DNA of 64,000 bases from Ophiura sarsii (Eukaryota; Echinodermata; Ophiuroidea; Amphilepidida; Ophiuridae). Below are positions 35,549-47,556 of the stretch, piece by piece (positions within the stretch are counted from its first letter, which is position 1; each line of letters opens with the position of its first letter). A program made the translations under genes and the position numbers. The DNA lies in NCBI GenBank assembly GCA_035610835.1, contig CM069449.1, forward strand, positions 43,916,768 through 43,980,767, read 5' to 3'. Below the pieces are notes generated by a model. The model had not been told where the DNA came from. It worked only from the letters and a program-made list of their open reading frames with translations, and did no database searches.

Positions 35549-36922
35549 CGAGGGGCAGTCAATAAATAATGAAAGTGATCATGTTATGGGATGCATGAGT
35601 GATTCTATTGAGGGATAATGTAATCAATACAAAGTATGAACCTTTGTCTTTCAAACAATACACTTTTGGATTGTTAGATACCTTTGGTTATGTAACGTCA
35701 TTAACATAAACACAATAGGTTTCAGACACTGACTGAAATCTGTCAATTATTTGGCTGGATATGTTATGTTGAATATGGGTTGATTGATACATTTGCGTAT
35801 ATCTCGGCACTGCAAGCATAAAAACAGATAACACTTGGCACATAGTTAGAACACACATTTATCTATGTTTGACACTCTTTTTCAGATCTGACTTCGTTAA
35901 TACAAACAAGAAAGGACCATATCAAATACACTTTTATTTAGCGAAATCCGCAATAACATACCTTAGAAAACAACAAAGGATAAAGAACAATGGAGGGATT
36001 ATAATTTAATAAATTGTTGTGGGATGTAAAGCAATAATAGTGGGGATTTCAAAAGGAGCTGTTCATTAAATGTCCTCAAACCATTGAAATTATGTGACGA
36101 TTACTTACACAATGCATATATAGTAGCTCTAAAGATAACAGTAATATGAGAGCTTGTGGCAGCCATCTTTGATTGATACATTGATGTATATCTTCATTTT
36201 GACTATCACAATATTTTTACACATTGATTTAAGCATTTTTCATTATTTCTGGTTAGAATTCGAAGGCACAGTAAGCTTTTACCTGGTAAATTTCATGATT
36301 TTAGCCATTTTTGGCCCAGTTCAAAATTATCCGCCGTCTGCGCATGCGAATATTTTCTGCAGGTTTCACGCGAATAAGTTCAGAGAATTAGTTAACTATC
36401 ATATGGAATCTCCCAAACTAGTTAATTGCTTTGATTTTTCTTAAATTGTTTGATTTTCCGCAATATTAGTGATTCACTGACTGGGCATTTTTCAATGAAA
36501 GTTAGCTATTCGAAATACTGATATTTGTATACTTTTTATTCGATTGCCTCTCCTTACTTTTTCCTCTTATACTACATACATGTATATCAAATTACACAGG
36601 GATTAAAGCTTATGTCTTTTTTATCATATTTACGCCCAAAAAAATGGGATTTATCTGCTTCTGGTGTCACGTTATGCAATCTTCTTACCACTTGTTTCAT
36701 ACAAGCAATTCAAATTTCCCGCCAAATAACTGATTTAGCAATGTTCCAAGTGTACTTACTTTGAGACAATGCTATGACGTCATAGTTCACACTTAAAAAT
36801 CCAAAACTGTATTGTTTGAAAGACAAAGGTTCATACTTTGTACTGATCACACTATCCCTCAATAGAATCACTCATGCATCCCATACCATGATCACTTTTC
36901 ATTATTTATTGACTGCCCCTCG
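35549..36922. mobile_element. 1.37-kb mariner-like element with ~125-bp inverted ends, TA duplication
   Basis: CGAGGGGCAGTCAATAAATA at the left is the exact complement of the right end. Similarity continues about 125 bp through TGATCATG, GCATGAGTGATTCTATTGAG and GAACCTTTGTCTTTCAAACA. TA flanks both sides (35547-35548, 36923-36924). No transposase frame survives. The right end lies only about 58 bp from a ZP exon donor site. Confidence 0.88.
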
Positions 36923-36980
36923 TACGTTATCGGAAACTTCAAGAACATAACTGCAAAAGCGTACAAAAAGGAAAACTAAC

Positions 36981-37390
36981 CCGTCCTGTATAAAGTAATA
37001 CTGCGGCATTGAACTAGGATCCGGTGTCGATGTTGCTACACATGTCTGTACAAAGATTTCCAGTCCTTCGTCAGCATCGACAACGGCTTCCAAGTAGAGC
37101 ATATCTCGTAGATGTACATTGATTGGGTAAGTTTCAGACGGGAATGGAGTTGTGTAGTTGTCGTCCGGATATAACTGAAGGTTAAAGCTGAATTGACCGT
37201 AGCCTTCTTCATCATAGTCTTTCATCTTAGATGTATCGGGATGAAAGCTGATGGAACTTAGCCCATCACGTTTCATGTTGCACTGTACCGATATCTCGAT
37301 GTCTCGATCACGTGTGATTATGTTATCAGGGGTGATTGGAATGGCTTCATCTTTAATGAAGTTTGAGAAAACCACGTACTCTTCCTCAAC
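36981..37390 (-). CDS. IgGFc-ZP gene, central ZP exon
   Basis: The acceptor TTTTTCCCAG precedes VEEEYVVFSNFIKDE in phase 0. The 410-nt exon continues through the TRDRDIEISVQC strand (a conserved ZP cysteine), a SMKDYDEEG-type loop, LRDMLYLEAVVDADEGLEIF and VQTCVATSTPDP. It ends QYYFIQDG with donor GACGG|GTTAGT in phase 2. This covers the end of ZP-N, the interdomain linker and the first part of ZP-C. The next codon would be Cys, supplied by the 34248-34347 exon. The exon is intact, with no stop or frameshift. Confidence 0.92.
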
Positions 37391-38307
37391 CTGGGAAAAA
37401 TTAACCAGGAAGTACAACGTGTGTTTTAATCTCAATTGTATAGAACTTTTTTCCAGGGATCGCACATTTTTATTCATCTTTCTTTGCTGCTTTGTTCAGG
37501 GCCAAAAATCTCATCTTACTGAAATGCGCTGGCGTGAGAACTCGCTGGCGTAATCAAAAACTTATGGTGATTTTCGTATAAATATTACTGCGTTAATCAC
37601 TATAACATGTTCTGATGTCACTCCACAGTGTTACATACATGTACGTTCCTTTTAAAAGCAGAGTCTGCGCGTTGAATTGTTGCATAATAACGGCCGTAAT
37701 GAATCAAAAAGATGAGAAAGACGTAGGAAGTGGGAAGCAGCAGTGCAGCACAGAGTTGATGGAAGTGATTTGTAGTGCTTAGTACCGGCATATGTGGTTA
37801 GTGCCATGTTTTATCTTCCCTTTTCCATGTTTTCTCTCAAAGGTAATAATTGCAAAACATTGCATAAAGGTGATCATTTATGCTGATCATATTCGTATTA
37901 TCTTATTCTTAAGACATTAAACTGGTTTGAAATTTACAAATTCCTATTCAAAATGATTAGTACCCTAACAGAGGAATATTTTATAGAACAAAATTATCAA
38001 CAGATTATAAGACCTATGGTGGTTTCCTGTGTCTTCGGCTCCAAATATACGTATTAAGTAGTCTCAATGGTCAATGGTCAATGGTCCTTCCTTCCAACTG
38101 AGACACGAGACCGAGACACAATGGTGCTCTGGACCAAATTGTGCCCTGTAGGTCTATAGTAGGGATTTGGAAACTTGCACTTGAAATTTGATAGTTTAGA
38201 CTACATTCGTCTCCTTCGATATATGATTCTAGTCGTTTTAAAAATAAACTTCTTAGAGATATGGAAATTAGCATATATCGTGATTTGAACCAAAACATAG
38301 ATCTTAC
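37391..38307. other. Intron, no recognised feature
   Basis: Intron between ZP exons. AT-rich; a small GGTCAATGGTCAATGG duplication lies at about 38068. Confidence 0.5.
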
Positions 38308-38492
38308 CTCCATAGTAGTTCCGCATTTGTCTAGATCTGTCATAATACGGACATGTGTATCATTATAGTTTGAACCGACACAGTTTTCATCGATGAAATG
38401 TAGATGATCACCAGGAACATTGTCAATGATTGAGCGAGGAATATACACAGTCATTGTATTATCGACACAGTCTACTAATGCAGACAGGGGAG
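38308..38492 (-). CDS. IgGFc-ZP gene, ZP-N exon
   Basis: Read from acceptor ACTGTAG in phase 1, the exon encodes APLSALVDCVDNTMTVYIPR, then the ENCVG and DKCGT cysteine segments, ending ATG GAG before GTAAGA (phase 0). C...M.V.I.R...C...CGT is the standard opening of a ZP module, the polymerisation subdomain. The acceptor lacks a strong pyrimidine tract immediately upstream, but no alternative AG gives an open join. Confidence 0.85.
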
Positions 38493-38599
38493 CTACAGTT
38501 GATGGTCCATCCGTAAATCAAATGTTTTGGAAGAAATAAACAGTGATTTTTCAAATATGGGGTTTTTTTTTATAAGATTTGATAAATGTTCCTAAGCGG

Positions 38600-38909
38600 G
38601 CAATTTATGTCATGGCTTAACGGTCTGATAGTGTTCAACAATAGAACACATCGGTGTTCACGCGTTCTGGATGTGTTCAGGACGTGTTCTCAAAATAGCC
38701 ATCATAAGTCAATGTGTTCTGAACGTGTTCTATTGATGTTCTGACAACAATATCTTGGCCTTGAAACGCATCAAGAACACATTCTGACCCATTCGGACGT
38801 GTCATGTGTTCTGCTTAACGTTTTGATAGTGTTCAACATCAGAACACATCGGTGTTCACGCGTTCTGGATGTGTTCAGGAAGTGTGGCGAGTTCAAAACA
38901 CATGGCCAT
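38600..38909. repeat. GTGTTC/GAACAC word-repeat block
   Basis: GTGTTC or its complement recurs more than ten times. A ~65-bp block (GATAGTGTTCAACA, ACATCGGTGTTCACGCGTTC) occurs twice, at 38627 and 38825. It ends at a truncated terminus of the GGCCATGTGTTTTGAAC family and begins just after CCTAAGCGGGCAATTTATGT, shared with 22080. Termini of its own were not resolved. Confidence 0.7.
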
Positions 38910-39068
38910 ACATTTGGCTTTAATATAACCAATGCATTAGTAATGCCTTGGTAGAACATATTCCAAAGGACTGCCCCTTGACCAATATATAAGTAACGTA
39001 GACTGCCTTTGCTACTGCAAACTACAAAAGTATATAAATTGCACAAAGAGTAGTACGGTCATTTGACG

Positions 39069-39277
39069 CCCGGGTAGGGGGGAGGGGGGCAGGGGGCACT
39101 GACATTGGAAAAGGGTATAGGTATGTGCCGCGCTGAAGACCCCCCTTTTCACCTCTGCTGCTAGCTCTTATGACCCCTTTTTGAGCCTGCATCGAAAATT
39201 TGACACACCCTACCCTAAAAAAAGTTGAGTGCCCCCCCCCCCCCCCACCCCCCCCCCCCCCCCCCCCCCCCCCCGCG
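39069..39277. mobile_element. CCCGGG-ended 8-bp-TSD element (copy 3, short)
   Basis: ATTTGACG flanks both ends exactly (39061-39068 and 39278-39285). The left end is CCCGGGTAGGGGGGAGGGG, then GGGGCACTGACATTGG. The right end is an expanded C tract after GAGTGCC. It is shorter and more eroded than its relatives at 11739 and 62332. Confidence 0.8.
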
Positions 39278-39403
39278 ATTTGACGCTGTTATAAATCGGA
39301 GCTATATCAATCATCATTTTGGAGAACGAATCATATAGCTTTACGTGGTCGCTGTAGTTACTAAAGTTTTCTACAGACGCTGCTGTCTCATTGTTTGACT
39401 CAC

Positions 39404-39490
39404 CAGGTGTGGTCGACTCATCATGGGTAGTCGACTCAAAAGTTGTTGACTCATCGATAGTAGTAGACTCAGCAGTCGACGTAATAAAGT
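39404..39490 (-). CDS. IgGFc-ZP gene, Thr/Ser linker exon 2
   Basis: An 87-nt symmetric phase-1 exon (acceptor CATTATTACAG, donor CCTG|GTGAGT). It encodes an imperfect ESTT repeat (AESTTIDESTTFESTTHDE...), a flexible acidic linker suited to O-glycosylation. The repeated GAGTC(A/G)AC codons suggest growth by slippage. Because the exon is symmetric it can be skipped or duplicated without changing frame. Confidence 0.82.
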
Positions 39491-40482
39491 CTGTAATAAT
39501 GAGACATATTGAGTGAAGAGATTTGTTATCGGTCAGAATAAATAGAATATTACCTCGCCTACATTTTTAATATATTATATTTCACTACCGTATCTCTGGA
39601 CAATGACGTAGTTTTACATCATTAACGCACGTTTCTTACGTCTTTCTATCCGTGTGGGCATAATATACCCCCATTGCCTTTTGGAAGTTAACTAGAGTAT
39701 GGTTTTTTCTGTTTTTCCTAATGACGATCATACATAATAAATGAAAAGATACTAACTGCTGGTTCTTTGGGTGAATACGCATCATGCCCAGTAGGTTGTC
39801 GGTGTTATGTGTGATCCAATCAATAATTTTAAAGTAGAAGGGTGGAAAATTAATCAGTATCAATTTATCGTACATACACAACAGTCAAAAGCTGCGTTCA
39901 GACAGGCGTAAATTCATCTAGAGTAAGATCGGATTAACGATTGTCCATGTTAAACTTCCGAGTAGTGACCGTGTGGACGGCACCCTTGTTAACTAATCTG
40001 ACCTTACTCCGACCCGATTTAATCCTGAGATTTCTCAGGAGTAACGCGCTTAACACGAGCTGCAGTTAGGATTAGCACGCCCGTGTGGATGCACTTAACA
40101 CGATCTCTGGCGTAAACCTTCGCCAATGATGTAACGATGCCACAAACGCATCCGATGCTGCTCATCCCTACCAGATCGTCTGCCTTGAAAAAATACCGCT
40201 GTTGCTATCAGTATAGGCATTAAATATTGTATACCACCATTCAAGGGCGGATATCCCGGGGGGGATGGGGGGGATTTATCCCCCCCACTTTTTGACCCGG
40301 GGGGGATGGTCAATGTAATCATCCCCCCCTGATTTTTCACATCTACCAACAAAAAAGGGGAAAAGGGGGAAAAAAGAAAGAAAAAAAGTGGAAAAAGGAG
40401 AAAAAAAGGAAAAAGAGAAAGAAAGGCGGGCAGGGAGGCATGCGAGGGACATAAGAACGTTTGGAGTTTATTGTACGTTGGT

Positions 40483-41051
40483 CAGTGGCGGCACCACGGG
40501 AGGCATGGGGGGGGGGGGGGGCATTTGCCCCCCAGAAAAAATTCTTGCCCCCCAGTTTGCCCCCCCCCCCCCAACATTTTTTAATTTTACTAAAATAAGA
40601 AAAAAAGTAGACAATTTAAGCATAAAAAGGCGATTTTTTTTCGCGCTGCGAGCATATTTTCTTACTTAATTAGGTTTAATTAGACCAAATTTGGACAATT
40701 TTAGCATATAACAGCTAAATTTTCATACCAAATTAGTTATTATTAGACCAAATTTGACCATTTAAGCGTAAAAAGGCACAAAATTTTTTTAAAAGTATAC
40801 ACCAGATCGCACCAAATGAGTTTGAAAATTGAATTTGTTTCTACTTCTGAGGGGGGCACATCCCCCCTCAAACACCCCCCTGTCCGAGCATAGCTCGGAG
40901 TGCGGTGCTGCGCACCGCATAGATGGTACCAGCTCAATTTCATTTTTGGGGGGGCCACACTTATCATCCCCCCACACCTAACAAGAAATATCGCGCGCAT
41001 CAATTTTGGTCATGCCCCCCCAAACAAATTATGAGGCTGGTGCCGCCACTG
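40483..41051. mobile_element. CAGTGGCGG-ended element
   Basis: CAGTGGCGGCACCA at the left is complemented by TGGTGCCGCCACTG at the right, with G/C runs just inside. hAT elements often start CAGNGGCG, but an 8-bp duplication is not visible; GGTC repeats on the two sides instead. The right half (40800-40995) reappears at 41880-42080. Confidence 0.65.
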
Positions 41052-41159
41052 GTCAGGATACATACGCGTACGTACGTTGACTATAGAGTTCATCTTTTGG
41101 AGATAACTTCTTTCTGGCACAGGCCTATCTGCCTATTTAAAAAAGCCAATATTGATCAG

Positions 41160-42100
41160 AAATAAAGTGATTGCTTTTCAATAAAATATTGGTCAAAAGT
41201 ACACACCAAATCGCACCAAATGGGTTTGAAAATTAAAAAAAAAAAATCAAATTCTGAGCGGGGGCACATCCCCCCTCAGAATCTCCCTCTTCGAGCTTTT
41301 AAACCATCTATACTAAAATCAAGAATATATCAGTATAAAAAAATGCTCAAATTCTTTCGTGCATTGATAAAAAACAAAATATTTATTGAAAATGAAGCGA
41401 TGGCTTTTCAATACAATATTGGTCAAAGGTATACACCAGATCACACCAAATGAGTTTGAAAATTGAAAAAAATTCTACTTCTGAGGGGGGAACATCTCCC
41501 CTCAGACTCCCCCCTGTTGGAGCTTTTAAACCATCTAGACTAAAATCAAGAATATATCAGTATAAAAAAATACTCAACTTCTTTCGTGCATTGATAAAAA
41601 ACAAAATATTTATTGAAAATGAAGCGATGGCTTTTCAATACAATATTGGTCAAAAGTATGCACCAGATCGCACCAAATGAGTTTGAAAATTGAAAAAAAT
41701 TCTACTTCTCAGGGGGGCACATCCCCCCTCAGACTCCCCCCTGTTGGAGCTTTTAAACCATCTAGACTAAAATCAAGAATATATCAGTATAAAAAATGCT
41801 CAACTTCTTTCGTGCATTGATAAAAAACAAAATATTTATTGAAAATGAAGCGATGGCTTTTCAATACAATATTGGTCAAAAGTATACACCAGATCGCACC
41901 AAATGAGTTTGAAAATTGAATTTTTTTCTACTTCTGAGGGGGGCACATCCCCCCTCAAACACCCCCCTGTCCGAGCATAGCTCGGAGTGCGGTGATGCGC
42001 ACCGCATAGATGGTACCAGCTCAATTTCATTTTTGGGGGCCACACTTATCATCCCCCCCACACCTAACAAGAAATATCCGCCCCTGCCACCATTAGTAAC
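41160..42100 (+). repeat. ~230-bp tandem array, three to four units
   Basis: The unit runs from ATATTGGTCAAAAGTATACA through ACATCCCCCCTCAGACTCCC and ACTAAAATCAAGAATATATC to GAAGCGATGGCTTTTCAATA. The last unit switches into the tail sequence also found at 40800-40995 (CCGAGCATAGCTCGG hairpin). A single-unit fragment is at 60705-60775. Confidence 0.85.
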
Positions 42101-42178
42101 AAAAAGAGAAATTTCGATCTTGAATTCATGTTTACAAGCGAGCGATAAATAAACCTAGCTGAAATAATCGAATAAAGG

Positions 42179-42542
42179 CAGTGGCTGATACAGGGGGGTG
42201 GAGGGGCGGGTGCCCCCACCCCCCCCCCCCCACCCCCCCCCCCCCCCCCCCCCCCCTCCGTAACATTTGACAATATACCTTTTTTGTGTGCCACTTTACC
42301 TTTTTCAGAGGCATAGGTAGGTTCCGTCGGTACATTTGCCACTTGTACCATGCGATTTTTTTGCCGGTTTTGGGACAACCACATCGCTACACTCCCCACC
42401 ACCCCCACCCCACACACACACACTTAGCAGAATTTCACGAGCTGACGGCAAAAAATTGGGGACCTTTTACGACTTTTTGGGGGTACCAATTAAAAAAAAC
42501 TTGGTCAGCCCCCCGTAAATTTTAATCCTGGATCCGCCACTG
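42179..42542. mobile_element. CAGTGGC-ended element with AAAGG duplication
   Basis: CAGTGGCTGATACAGG at the left pairs with CCTGGATCCGCCACTG at the right. AAAGG flanks both sides (42174-42178, 42543-42547), a 5-bp duplication. It contains a long C tract at 42218-42256. The hAT-type ends are clear but the TSD length is unusual. Confidence 0.65.
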
Positions 42543-42608
42543 AAAGGAACCGACAATTTGGAAATAACGGAGTAAATCGTATTGTAAACTGGAAACCAAA
42601 GCTTAATA

Positions 42609-43219
42609 AAGGGTTCAACAAAAGAAAGTATACCACTTTGTTTACGTCATTTTGAGTAACTTTCAATTTGTTTTTGTCCAAACAGACTAAATAGGCATTT
42701 AGATGAATCTTTTAGGCATAATTTGATACCAAATTTGCCCCCTAACAACAAAGATAAACCATGATTAGCACCATTTAAAGGAAAATAACTCATTTTCAAA
42801 AGTCGCATTTCCAATACACAGCACGAGAAGAAAGGGCCAATTGTTAACACACACATATGCCGTATTTATCCCGTACTGATCACCGCGCATATCCCTCAAT
42901 GCGCGGGCTAATTCAACTGTAAACTGATGCATGGGTGAAGGATTTGAATGTAAAGGAATGTTAATGGTGGGGAGAACATGGACAGATTAACCAAATCTTC
43001 TCGTGCATGTGTATTGGAAATGCGACTTTTGAAAATGGGATATTTTCCTTTAAATGGTGCTAATCATGGTTTATCTTTGTTGTTAGGAGGTAAATTTGGT
43101 ATCAAATTATGCCTAAAAGATTCATCTAAATGCCTATCTAGCCTGTTTGGTCAAAAACAAATTGAAAGTTACTCAAAATGACGTAAACAAAGTGGTATAC
43201 TTTCTTTTGTTGAACCCTT
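42609..43219. mobile_element. 611-bp fold-back MITE, TA duplication
   Basis: Arms of about 225 bp beginning AAGGGTTCAACAAAAGAAAG are inverted near-copies. TA flanks both ends (42607-42608, 43220-43221). The matching 67-69-codon ORFs on the two arms are mirror images of each other, not genes. Confidence 0.9.
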
Positions 43220-43890
43220 TAGCACCAGGCTGCCGAAAACGGGATTCGAAATAATCAGAACTCCGATATTTACCGATATTTACTCCTAAGCCCCCTGCGA
43301 TGGTCGTGTTAACTTTGTCGGAAAACTTCAGAGTAACGTTGTATTTAGTACCGTGTGGACAACTGTCCGGAGTTGAGGGATTAATTGTGGAATTTTAATT
43401 GCTGTAGGTCTAAATTTACGCCGATCATTTATGCCCGTCTGAACATGCCTATAGAGTTACCTCTCCCAACATATAGCAGCTATCTAATAACATTTTGCGA
43501 TTTTGGCTTGATGGGTGTCAACAATAATATAATGATAATAGACAATGGCCACAATTTTAGAACACACACACAGCCAGGTATATTCGGTGATATTAGTCAA
43601 TATGGTTATGGATGGAAAAGAAAGAGTGAAAGAAAGATAGTAGGGAAAATGAAAAGATGAAAAAGAAAAAAAGACTTATAAAAGGTAGAAAAAAAAATAA
43701 TGACAGAAAAAAAGGGTGAGGGAGAGAATCCAGAAACGACGTGTTTGTATAAGTTAAATTAATAGGAAAAATGATTCAATTTTCAATTCAATATGTTAAT
43801 ATTAGAGCTATTACATGTATTAGTTTTGATCACTATTGCTGTGACATTGTTCTTATTCTTTTCTTTATTTGGTCAGTAAATATCACATAC

Positions 43891-43992
43891 CAGTGGTCAC
43901 GCTGTCCGTTGTTGTGTCCTCTGTCACGCTCAAAGTAGTATCTGCGGGTGTAGTTGACTCAACCGGGATTGGTTCTACCGTCGCCAAATTAG
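43891..43992 (-). CDS. IgGFc-ZP gene, Thr/Ser linker exon 1
   Basis: A 102-nt symmetric phase-1 exon (acceptor TTCATTTCATAG, donor ACTG|GTATGT). It encodes ANLATVEPIPVESTTPADTT, then LSVTEDTTTDSVTT. It is rich in Thr, Ser, Glu and Pro, a mucin-like spacer between the IgGFc domain and the ZP module. Phase, composition and position match the second linker exon, suggesting the pair arose by exon duplication. Confidence 0.82.
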
Positions 43993-45839
43993 CTATGAAA
44001 TGAATATGAGTATATAACTGATAATAATAACACTTTCCAAGCGGCAGTCGTCCGCAGACGATAGTTCCAAAATGTCACAAAATGTTTCACAAAAATGTCA
44101 ACATTATTTAATTACATTCTCATATTTGGAATCACCATGATTCGAAATGCATTGGAACAAACATGCCTAATGTAGTATTAGTATTGGTTCAGTGATCATG
44201 GTAATTCTTGAGAGAAGGTTTTGAAAGTTGAGAAAGGATTCTGACAAATCGGTTTTGTATCGCATGTGGTAAAAACTAATAGTCGCGTGGAAAGTTTTAA
44301 GATCCACAGCAATCCCTTCAGTGCACTTGTAATGCTTGATTGAGAACTTGGGAGGTCTCAATCTCAATCTCAGCACTATTTTCTTTGTTTAACATTTCAC
44401 TGAACAGACAACATAGCTGCTCTTTTAAGCACGAAGTGGTGAATTTGGCACATCCAACATTCTCAAGCAGGTGACTAAAGCATTGAAACTAGGGATTGCT
44501 ACGATTGAGGAAAGAGTAATTCATCAGTCTTTCATTGATATGACACATGATGCCCCCGAACTGGCGATTGAAAACAAACCAGATATTGGGTCGAGGAGTT
44601 TGATTTTCAGCAAGATTTTCTGAAAAATCTTAAAACGTACATGTATGTCAATAACCCTCTTATAGAGGTATGATACGCACAATGTACTACGCGTTCGTAG
44701 TACTTAAGTATTTCCCAGATTTACCCAGACTAAACCATGCTATATGTTTTTTATTGAAATAGCATCTATCGAAAACAAACAATAGACATGTTGGGGGGAG
44801 TTCTTAATACAGTCAAGATAGCGTATCATTGAGACGTGGACAATTCTGGACACCTGGCAACAGCAAGGGTTTAATTTCAGTTACCTTTGAAATAATATTC
44901 GAATGTGTGTAACATAATTTGTATCATTGTTTGTGTTTAAGGGGGGTGTGGACTCTCAGGTACAGCCTCCGTAAAACTGCCGTAACTTCTTCGATATTCA
45001 TTTAATCTTGTTACATGTATACAGTTTTTTGCAGATGAGGGTTCAATGAATCCAACCATGATAATGAAATTGACCATTTTGGAAAAAATTATAAAAAACA
45101 TGGTAATTTGACCCATTTTAGGTTTGGAAAAGATAACTCAAAAATATATTTTGTTAAATTTTGTCATACTAGTTTTATGATAATCCTGATAACATTCCCC
45201 AGGAGCGGTTTTTTTAATATCTTATTTTTTATTTTTTGAGTTACAGACCAGAAAGTGCTAAAAAATGTGATTTTTTCCCCCATAAATGGTGATTTTCAGG
45301 ATTTTGGCGGTAAAAAATCACATTTTAAATGCAAATGGGATATAAGAATGGTGAGTAAAATCCATATGGTGGATAGATGACTACAAACAAATAATAAAAT
45401 GGATGGAAATGTAAAATGACTGGGGGAATACATGAGAAAACAAGAAAAGACAAAGTGGGAGTAGGTCTAGGCCTATGGTGACAAATAATGGAAATGCACT
45501 GGAACGAGTAATGAAAATTACTGTGCATAAGAGACAATGTCGAAAATGAAAACATAGTATCACACATAACAAGAAGTACAAAATTGAAAAATAAAGTGAA
45601 GAAAAAAAAATGGGTAAAAAATACAAGTTATAGGTTAAAAACTCACTGAAGAAGCGCTTCTATGGACACAGATCGACGGTCAACACCAACAAGTCACCTG
45701 TCGGACACCACACTTTAACCTTCCCAACCACACTATGTCTGATATGATCTTACAGGGCATTAAATCTTTAGGTAGCCGTTCAGAAGTGGTACGTCTCAGT
45801 AGAGAGAAGCTATGGATGAAGCGTCTTCTCACTATTCAG
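43993..45839. other. Intron sequence, no recognised feature
   Basis: Part of the long first recovered intron. AT-rich; no supported gene. Overlapping short minus frames at 45325-45626 are low-complexity. Confidence 0.4.
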
Positions 45840-46276
45840 CAGTGGCGTAACAGCCGGGGGGGCAGGGGGGCAGGCGGCAGGGGGGGGGGGGGGGGGGGGC
45901 ACAGAAAAGGAGAAAAAGGGGAAAGAAAGAAAAGAAGAAAGGGAAAGAAAGAAAGAAAGAAAATTTCGGAGTACAAAAAGCACAACAGTCAACAAAAACA
46001 AATTGTTGACTGATGTGCTTTTTGTACTGCGAAATTTTGTGACCGTGCGAAATTTTGTGACCGTGCGAGATTTTGTGACCATGGCAATTCCCCCCCCCCC
46101 CCCCCCCCCCCCCCCCTTACGTGAAATTCACGAGGTGACTGACTGGGAAAAAAATGGGGCAACCTTTTACGAAAAAATTCCGGGACGGAATTATTCTAAC
46201 CAGGAATTCTTTTGGCTGTGCCCCCCCCCCCCCCGCCCCCCCCCCTCCCCGACAACCAACCTCTGTTACGCCCCTG
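45840..46276. mobile_element. hAT-like non-autonomous element, perfect 8-bp duplication
   Basis: CAGTGGCGTAACAG and CTGTTACGCCCCTG are inverted ends. CTATTCAG is present exactly at 45832-45839 and 46277-46284. The centre is a hairpin (AGTACAAAAAGCACA with its complement) and the subterminal parts hold long G and C runs. Confidence 0.9.
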
Positions 46277-46421
46277 CTATTCAGCCCCATGGCCTAAACA
46301 TCCAGCAAGGGAACGATTAGTCTCAACAACAACAACCCCCCCCCCCCCCTCCCCCCTCCCCCTCCCCCCCCCTACTCCCATTCATTCATTTCCACAATGA
46401 ATGTATGGCCAGAACTCTATA

Positions 46422-47526
46422 TAGGGCGTCCCAACAGATTCGAAACCTTTTCAAAACTTTATATTCCCGGTTAATAAATACTCAGTATAAAAATAAAAAC
46501 ATACATACAGATAGTTTTAATTATTTTGAACCCAAAATTACAATAACAGCTAACTGTTTTGCCAAAATACAGACGAAAGTTTCCAAAACTGTAAAACTGC
46601 ACTTTCATTTAAAAGCGTACTATAATGACCTTAATAATGCGACAAAGGGAAAAAGGTAGGGAGGAGGAAAAATATTCCCTACAATAATTATTTTAGATTG
46701 ATATAATCCTTATTATGAACATTATGATACGTTGAGCACAACATTTAATAAGTGAAAACCTTTTTTGACAAAAAATCCACATGAATGGAATGTGAAGAAC
46801 GTGTGATTACAGTGACTTACACAGTGCGTTCAGCAAATTGAACAATGTTATGGTATTGTGAGTAATGTGGCAAGGTCTTTCAGCATGTTCAGCGTGTGTT
46901 TTATACCATCTTTGTTCGTCTCCTAATCCGTACAAGCCCTATCCCAGACCCAATCTTATCAACCTCAACAGCTGTCCTCTTGATCCCCCTTTCTGTAGAG
47001 GTTTCTCTCTCCAAAATGTCTTTTTATCCTTTTGCTCCCACTTTGTGGAACTATCTGCAGAGTTTCTCTCTCCAAAATGTCTGTTTATCCTTTTGCTCCC
47101 ACTTTGTGGAACTATCTCCCTGATGTTGTTGTCAAGAGTGCTGCTTACCATCCTTCAAGACTGCTGTTTGCCATCGTCTCCTGTAGCCAGTTCCTTTTGT
47201 TTCATTCGTCTGGTCCCTTTTTTGTTTTTCCCTTTCATTTGTCTTATTCCCCATTTGGGTATTTTCGTCTGTCCCTTTTTATTTATTTTTTTTATTTTCG
47301 GGCATCCCTTTAATTTAATGCTTGTCACTATTGGGTTTGTTCTGGCTCTTCAGTCTTATTGTTATCAATATATTGACGGCCCTCAAAAAAAGGTCATAAT
47401 TAGAACCGAAATGGTTCTACAAGTTTTCTCTTTTTAAATGTATTTTCAATTTGGCACTGCGACTTATTTTAAGATGTTTAGAGAGATGCATGTTTAAAAT
47501 GGTTTCGAAACTTTTGGGACACCCTG
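46422..47526. mobile_element. Mariner-like ends enclosing LINE 3' debris
   Basis: AGGGCGTCCCAACAGATTCG (left) and its diverged complement (CGAAACTTTTGGGACACCCT, right) are inverted ends of Tc1/mariner type. The flanking TA is preserved only on the left. Confidence 0.65.
46895..47330 (+). pseudogene. LINE C-terminal fragment with internal 66-bp duplication
   Basis: One frame reads SFYPFAPTLWNYLPDVVVKSA, resembling the APTLWN.LP segment near the C-terminus of non-LTR reverse transcriptases. The piece coding FYPFAPTLWNYL is present twice in tandem (about 47008-47063 and 47072-47127), with a frame change between copies. It is far too short to be active. Confidence 0.5.
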
Positions 47527-47556
47527 TTTGTTTTACGGATATTATTAAGGATAATA

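Larger units (their letters stand above)
39896..43444. mobile_element. Composite nest of inverted-repeat elements in an intron
   Basis: The outer ends GTTCAGACAGGCGTAAATT and AAATTTACGCC...CGTCTGAAC are inverted. Inner arms share words such as CCGTGTGGAC and GAGTAA. Inside are at least three further elements (40483-41051, 42179-42542, 42609-43219) and a tandem array (41160-42100). Whether the outer ends belong to one element is likely but not proven. Confidence 0.6.

Noticed and set aside
42132..42423. Gly/Pro-rich ORFs
   Set aside because: Translation of the C/G homopolymer at 42218-42256.
42647..43181. Two near-identical ORFs on opposite strands
   Set aside because: Mirror images caused by the 225-bp inverted arms of a MITE.
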